Notes under the pieces: generated by a model
What the model was told of the DNA's origin: nothing
Database searches by the model: none
The model's input: the letters and a program-made list of their open reading frames with translations, nothing else
Translations under genes and position numbers: made by a program
Part shown: positions 59,727 through 64,000 of the stretch, piece after piece
How positions within the stretch are numbered: the stretch's first letter is position 1
How the letters are laid out: each line of letters opens with the position of its first letter
From: CBDFHJ01 sp965247635
Lineage (GTDB): Bacteria; Chloroflexota; Dehalococcoidia; Lucifugimonadales; Australimonadaceae
DNA: 64,000 nucleotides
Direction: 5' to 3'
NCBI GenBank assembly: GCA_965247635.1
Contig: CBDFHJ010000007.1
Span: 124,001 to 188,000 of the forward strand

Positions 59727-60512
59727 CTATCCCACGTGCGTCCCATCGGCGTCGTAGACGTACACCTTATCGTCGGCGGTGTCCACCACGTAGAAGTATG
59801 CTCCATCCCAGGCTATACCCAAGGCGACGGTGTTGCCGGGGGCGAGGTCGAAGTCTCGGTCTGACTGGTAGTTCCCATCGGCGTCGTAGACGTACACCTT
59901 ATCGTCGGTGGTGTCCACCACGTAGAAGTATGCTCCATCCCAGGCGATATGCCCCAGGGGCTGGCCGTTGCCGGTGGCGAGGTCGAAGTCGCGGTCTGAC
60001 TGGTAGTTCCCATCGGCGTCGTAGACGTACACCTTAACGTCGGTGATGTCCGGCACGTAGAAGTATGCTCCATCCCAGGCTATACCCGAGACGTTGGTGT
60101 TGCTGATGGCGAGGTCGAAGTCGCGGTCTGACTGGTAGTTCCCATCGGCATCGTAGACGTACACCTTAAAGTCGGTGATGTCCAATACGTAGAGGTATGC
60201 TCCATCCCAGGCGATGCTCCTGGGGTAGGTGTTGCCGGTGGCGAGGTCGAAGTCTCGGCCTGACTGGTAGTTCCCATCGGCGTCGTAGACGTACACCTTA
60301 GCGTCGGACCAGTCCACCACGTAGAAGTATGCTCCATCCCATGTTATGCCCAAGGGGACGGTGTTGCCGGGGGCGAGGTCGAAGTCGCGGGCGTCCCTTC
60401 GCCACGTCCCATTGACCTTGGTCCAAGAATGGGCTGCCTTCCATGTCCCCGCCACCTTCACCTTGGCGGCCGCCGTCTGCCATGCCCCCGCTGCCTTGAC
60501 CTTGATCGGCAT
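59727..60512 (-). CDS. Phage tail protein with five-blade repeat propeller
   Basis: 261 residues from ATG 60512. A short basic N-terminal segment (M-P-I-K-V-K-A-A-G-A-W-Q) is followed by five near-identical repeats of about 44 residues, each R-D-F-D-L-A ... A/T-W-D-G-A-Y-F-Y-V-V-D ... K-V-Y-V-Y-D-A-D-G-N-Y-Q. The repeats are almost identical also in DNA (period 132-135 bp). Such repeats form a closed or open beta-propeller, probably the tip that contacts the host surface. Last gene of the tail module. Confidence 0.72.
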   Translation of the reverse strand: MPIKVKAAGAWQTAAAKVKVAGTWKAAHSWTKVNGTWRRDARDFDLAPGNTVPLGITWDGAYFYVVDWSDAKVYVYDADGNYQSGRDFDLATGNTYPRSIAWDGAYLYVLDITDFKVYVYDADGNYQSDRDFDLAISNTNVSGIAWDGAYFYVPDITDVKVYVYDADGNYQSDRDFDLATGNGQPLGHIAWDGAYFYVVDTTDDKVYVYDADGNYQSDRDFDLAPGNTVALGIAWDGAYFYVVDTADDKVYVYDADGTHVG

Positions 60513-60514
60513 CG

Positions 60515-61060
60515 CTAGTACTCCATCCACACGTCGCCGTCGTTACCGTCCGAGCTGGTGGGCGCGGAGTCGCTCACCGTGACCTTGCGGTACCCCAGAG
60601 AGGCCAGGCCAGCAGGTGTGATCGCGCTGGTCGCATCGGTCCCGTCCCCTGCATCCGTGGCTAGCCTGACAACCCCGCGCTCCGTGGCGGAGGCATTGGG
60701 GGGCGACGTATTCAGTGGCTTCCAACGGGACTCGCCGCTGTCGGTAACCGGATCGACGTTGGTGGAGTCCTGGACGCTTACGTACAGCAGGGCGTCGCTG
60801 CCCGTTACCAGCGCCGGATGCTCGTATGAGATCGAAGAGTCCCACTCAAGCCCTGCGCCGTGGACGTTCACCTCGACTCCCAGGGCGGTCACTTCCCGGT
60901 GAAGCTCGTTTAAGTGCTCCCGCTTGGGCAGCGACCCGCCGGGCTGGGAGTACCTGATGTCCCAGCCAATAGAGCGGTCTATCCCACCGTCCTCCGGGTC
61001 CTCAACGTCCCCTGTGGCTGCCCACTTACCGATTTTTAGTGCGTCCGGGTCTCTTGCCAT
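60515..61060 (-). CDS. Phage tail fibre-like protein
   Basis: 181 residues. The N-terminal half contains I-G-W-D-I-R-Y-S-Q-P-G-G-S-L-P-K-R-E-H-L-N-E-L; the second half has T-E-R-G-V-V-R-L-A-T and I-T-P-A-G-L-A-S-L-G-Y, motifs of tail-fibre and collar repeat proteins. It lies 2 nt from both neighbours, in the order expected downstream of the baseplate genes. Confidence 0.6.
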   Translation of the reverse strand: MARDPDALKIGKWAATGDVEDPEDGGIDRSIGWDIRYSQPGGSLPKREHLNELHREVTALGVEVNVHGAGLEWDSSISYEHPALVTGSDALLYVSVQDSTNVDPVTDSGESRWKPLNTSPPNASATERGVVRLATDAGDGTDATSAITPAGLASLGYRKVTVSDSAPTSSDGNDGDVWMEY

Positions 61061-61062
61061 GA

Positions 61063-62145
61063 CTACTCACTCCTCAAGCTAATGTCGTCCCAATAAAGCA
61101 CGTGCGGGGCCGAACGGTCGGTGACTCTCAAAGCCAGCCGAATGTTCTGACAAGCGGCGGAGATAGTCGTCGTGGCTTCGAGATATTCCCAGGAGTCATA
61201 GGAGGTCGGGTTCTCCGATCTCGTATTCTCCCATGTGGTGGCGCCCTCTGAATCCACCTCGCCGCACATTAGCTCTAGCCCCACATCGGAGAGGAGCAGG
61301 TCGCTCGCGGGGACGTAGACCCACGCCGAGAAGGTGATTTGGGTCATAGGCAGTAGGTCGGCGTATGCGACGTTGAAGCCAATGAAGACGCTTGCCGAAT
61401 CTGAAGCGCCCTGTGCAACCGTGATCTTCCAACTGTGGTTGCCGGAGTGGGCCTGCTCGTCGCTCCGTTCGTACTCGCTAACGTTGGTATGGCTAGAAGT
61501 ATGGCCCGCCACGACCGGCGGCTCGTCTCCCTCACAGTCTCCACCGACCACGTACTCCCACACGACCCTGGACAGCTCGACACCCGCCGGAGAAGGCAAC
61601 CCCCCAGTGATATCGAGCGCCTCCAGGAGGCTCCGGGAATCGAGGCCCTGGTACGTTCCCTGGACCTCCGCCGTCATGTCGCCACCGTCCCTATAGCTCA
61701 CCCCAGGGAACACATGCCCCACCGCATCGCTAAGACGCTCCACCGTACCGTCCGCAAGCAGCGCCTCCGCCCGCATCATAAGCAGCTTCCGGTAGAACTC
61801 GTCTCCCACCGGCACCCTGGGCGACAACGCCTCAACCACCGTAGCGAACGGACCCTGGTCGAAGCCGACACCACCTGAGCCGTGGAAACCAAAAGACGCA
61901 AAGTCGGCGATGTCCGTCGCCGGACGCGGAAGCATCAGCCGTTCTCCAATACAGTCCAGCCAGAAACCTTCAGCGGTGGCAATGCGGAGGCGTTCCTCCA
62001 TGTCCGCCAACGGCCTGATCAGGTGATCGTCCATCACTCCTTGGAGCGCATCCACCAGGGCGCGCATACGCGGAGCCTGTTGCCACTGCTGGATCAGCAG
62101 GCCAGCATTGGCGTGAACGTCGATCCGTTTGGCCAGGTCGCTCAT
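61063..62145 (-). CDS. Phage tail protein (DUF2612-like) with C-terminal carbohydrate-binding-like domain
   Basis: 360 residues. The first ~180 resemble DUF2612/gp-I tail proteins (Q-W-Q-Q-A-P-R-M-R-A-L, W-L-D-C-I-G-E-R-L, F-Y-R-K-L-L-M-M-R-A). Residues about 205-358 form a beta-sandwich module with S-W-K-I-T-V-A-Q-G and a final L-Y-W-D-D-I-S-L, typical of carbohydrate-binding domains. Start overlaps the baseplate J gene stop (ATGA). Confidence 0.72.
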   Translation of the reverse strand: MSDLAKRIDVHANAGLLIQQWQQAPRMRALVDALQGVMDDHLIRPLADMEERLRIATAEGFWLDCIGERLMLPRPATDIADFASFGFHGSGGVGFDQGPFATVVEALSPRVPVGDEFYRKLLMMRAEALLADGTVERLSDAVGHVFPGVSYRDGGDMTAEVQGTYQGLDSRSLLEALDITGGLPSPAGVELSRVVWEYVVGGDCEGDEPPVVAGHTSSHTNVSEYERSDEQAHSGNHSWKITVAQGASDSASVFIGFNVAYADLLPMTQITFSAWVYVPASDLLLSDVGLELMCGEVDSEGATTWENTRSENPTSYDSWEYLEATTTISAACQNIRLALRVTDRSAPHVLYWDDISLRSE

Positions 62146-63698
62146 GATGCCAACACCGTGATGGTGATGTCTTCGGGGATAACCGTCAGCCGCTCGGTCA
62201 GCTCGATGTCGTCCTGGCTGGTGACGGAGCCCTGGACCGTATCGACGGTATCCAGCCCCAGCTCGTCAGCCGTATCGCCAGTCACCGCGCCGGACACCAC
62301 AATGGGGTTGCCGTCGGCATCCAGGGGAATAGTGATGACGAACTCTCCATCCACATAGGCCACCTCTACCTGGTCCAGGTCTGTCTCGGAGGCTCCCCGC
62401 AGCGCGCCCTTGACTACCGTGGCCACGTCGTCGTAGTCGGTGACGTCGCCGAAGTCCAGACCGGATGCAGTCGCACCGTGCAGCGTGATCGTGCCGCTCC
62501 TGATGGCATCCACTCCGTCTACGATGGTTGCGGTGTCCAAGCCCAACTCGTCGGCGTTGTCCCCGGTGAAAGCGGTACTTGCCGTGGTGGCCGCCCCATC
62601 GGAGTCCAGGGGCAACGTCACCACGAACGCCGCGCCGTCGTGGGTGACCTCCACATTGTCCAGGTCCGTGGAGCTGGTAGCCCGGAGCGCGGTCTGAAGC
62701 GTGGAAGCCACGTCGTCGAGGTCATTGTCGGAGGAGAAATCGAGCCCGGTCACAGTCTGACTCAGGAAGGCAACAGTCCCGCTGGTGATGCCCTGAAGCG
62801 TCGTCAGAGTACTGTGATTCCCCCCGGTCAGCACGGTGGCCCGACCGTGGAACGTATCCAGCGACGCCACAGTACCGCTGCCCCTGAGCAACGTGCCAGC
62901 CTTGCGCCCGACACCGAGGTTCACGGTGTGTCCCGGCACCAACAGCACGTCGGCAAGGAGCCGCTGTGCGGTCAGGCGCTCCCCAAGGGCCAGCCCTATC
63001 ACATGGTCTACCACCCGCATGACGATCCGGCTCGTGCCGTCCGAAGGAAAGCCTGCCATCAGCGTCAGGGCCAGCTTGACTTTGATTGGGACTGGAGTCA
63101 CACGGGACAGTCGGATGGGCACGCTCCAGCCTCCGGCATGGGGCACGTCAACGCTGGTTTCTCCGCTGGTGCCCGTTCCTACTGGCTTTGACCGGGCTAT
63201 CGCCGCTGCGACAGCTTCGTCCGTGCCACCGTCTACAACCAGGCAGATCGAGTAAGCGCCAATGGTCTTGCCCTGCTCGGTCACCTCGGCGGCGGTGGCG
63301 TTCTCACGGATTAGTGCATCGGTTACACCCTCGACGCTAAGCACTGCGGCCAGTATCGCCTCAGCCGAGCCCCTGGCGTTCCTCGCCACTAGCCTTCCGT
63401 ACCTGGCCCGGTACTCGTCGTCCGTCTCTCCTTCCAGGCGCGAGATACCCAAGAGAGACCCCAGATCGTCGAGTTGGACTCCCAGCGCCCTGCTGCGCGA
63501 CATGCCGTTGCCCACCGCAACCAGCGCCTCGTCCGTCTCCGTCAGCGTCACGGCCAGGGTTCCAACCAACTGGCCCGCTGGCGTCTCCGGGGCCAGATCA
63601 ATGTCCTGGCCCAACGCAGACCGGAACGCCGCCTCCAACGCGTCGATGTAGCCCTGGAGCGTCGTGGGCTCTATTCCCTGCGCCGTCACCCGTGCCAT
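62142..63698 (-). CDS. Phage baseplate J-like protein with two inserted repeats
   Basis: 518 residues. The baseplate J fold is recognised from D-E-Y-R-A-R-Y-G-R-L-V, G-S-A-E-A-I and V-P-I-K-V-K-L-A-L-T-L. Between about 285 and 490 are two tandem modules of 85-90 residues, each starting S-G-T-[VI]-x-[FL] and ending D-E-L-G-L-D-T, similar to the DUF3383-type domain of contractile tail sheath proteins. Start codon shares one base with the gp25 stop (TAATG). Part of a contractile tail baseplate. Confidence 0.78.
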   Translation of the reverse strand: MARVTAQGIEPTTLQGYIDALEAAFRSALGQDIDLAPETPAGQLVGTLAVTLTETDEALVAVGNGMSRSRALGVQLDDLGSLLGISRLEGETDDEYRARYGRLVARNARGSAEAILAAVLSVEGVTDALIRENATAAEVTEQGKTIGAYSICLVVDGGTDEAVAAAIARSKPVGTGTSGETSVDVPHAGGWSVPIRLSRVTPVPIKVKLALTLMAGFPSDGTSRIVMRVVDHVIGLALGERLTAQRLLADVLLVPGHTVNLGVGRKAGTLLRGSGTVASLDTFHGRATVLTGGNHSTLTTLQGITSGTVAFLSQTVTGLDFSSDNDLDDVASTLQTALRATSSTDLDNVEVTHDGAAFVVTLPLDSDGAATTASTAFTGDNADELGLDTATIVDGVDAIRSGTITLHGATASGLDFGDVTDYDDVATVVKGALRGASETDLDQVEVAYVDGEFVITIPLDADGNPIVVSGAVTGDTADELGLDTVDTVQGSVTSQDDIELTERLTVIPEDITITVLAS

Positions 63699-64000
63699 TA
63701 CAACACCTCCGCGACCGTCACCTGGCCGTGGACCGTACTGACGCGGAACTCCAGCGACAGTCTCCGGGTGAGGGGATCAAGGACGGCTCGAACGACAGCT
63801 ACATCCGTAACGTCCTCTACGCCGAGCACTTCGGCGGCAATGAGCTGTGCGGCGAATTCAGGACTACTGCCGCCGGCGAACAGGCCATCGAAGTATGGGA
63901 TGCCCTGGTCCGAGTCAAGAAACCACTCGCCCGAGGTAAAGCGTAGATGCTGAATTACCCGCTGCCTGGTGGCCTCAAGGCCATCCACTACAGCGAATCC
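63698..64000 (-). CDS. Phage baseplate gp25-like protein, 5' end outside window
   Basis: 101 residues visible, frame open to the window edge. D-G-L-E-A-T-R-Q-R-V-I-Q-H-L-R-F-T-S-G-E-W-F-L-D-S-D-Q-G-I-P-Y matches gp25/GPW proteins, the lysozyme-like baseplate wedge of contractile phages. A GTG at 63988 could be a start, but the family conserves residues before it, so the gene probably begins beyond 64000. Confidence 0.85.
   Translation of the reverse strand, partial: GFAVVDGLEATRQRVIQHLRFTSGEWFLDSDQGIPYFDGLFAGGSSPEFAAQLIAAEVLGVEDVTDVAVVRAVLDPLTRRLSLEFRVSTVHGQVTVAEVL

Noticed and set aside
1..64000. CRISPR array
   Set aside because: No regularly spaced short repeats with unique spacers; the only tandem arrays are the protein-coding repeats at 59727-60512 and 62142-63698.

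Overview
The window looks like a chromosomal piece of an uncultured, moderately GC-rich bacterium. I infer Chloroflexota, possibly a SAR202 or Dehalococcoidia-like lineage. The grounds are an F420-dependent reductase, a Rieske oxygenase, a stand-alone RRM protein, promoters placed for leaderless transcripts, and short dispersed repeats of the 'cattctgagtcccgat...' and 'gttcgtggtgagcctgtcgaa...' types in many intergenic gaps. This taxonomic guess comes from gene content only.

Layout. 1-10 kb: a Rieske ring-hydroxylating oxygenase (cut by the window edge), tRNA-Ala(CGC), tRNA-Asn(GTT) followed by a GIY-YIG gene and several partial copies of the tRNA-Asn 3' end, a membrane TolB-like propeller protein, an orphan ABC ATPase, an IS256-family element that has removed the end of cysA, a sulfate-type ABC transporter (binding protein, permease, ATPase) and an RsbW-like ATPase. 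10-20 kb: the first of three near-identical IS3-type elements, a cytoplasmic HtrA-like protease with a LuxR-type response regulator, a HAD phosphatase, an ArsR/AHSA1 operon with a palindromic operator on its start codon, an RRM protein, an ArsR-CDF fusion, and an F420:NADPH oxidoreductase.

20-48 kb is an accessory region: two large serine recombinases, a monohaem cytochrome c, a PIN toxin with a DUF7662-like partner, IS copies, and a compact type I restriction-modification operon. That operon reads XRE regulator, hsdM, trypsin-like protease, hsdS, DUF433 antitoxin, DUF5615 PIN-like toxin, hsdR. Its hsdR is truncated by IS copy 2. The region also holds a run of single-enzyme genes (P-loop kinase, two methyltransferases, Nudix, SpoU RNA methylase), nested and decayed insertion sequences, and a replication-relaxation / ribbon-helix-helix / recombinase module.

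48-58 kb returns to housekeeping or metabolic genes: glyoxalase-fold protein, methyltransferase, a Tes-like radical SAM enzyme, transketolase, a TIM-barrel-like protein, an RNase H-fold nuclease, a membrane-anchored LuxR regulator with a UBP zinc finger, and a tandem pair of cyclophilins (one lipoprotein, one cytosolic). At 58.3 kb a tRNA-Ser(GGA) is followed by a P4-type tyrosine integrase and, on the opposite strand, a phage tail/baseplate module that runs off the right edge, so a prophage occupies the tRNA-Ser site.

The most unusual items are the restriction operon carrying an embedded protease and an embedded toxin-antitoxin pair with almost every junction translationally coupled, and the single-polypeptide fusion of a CzrA-like zinc sensor to a zinc exporter. 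All names are from motif reading by eye; no database search was possible.
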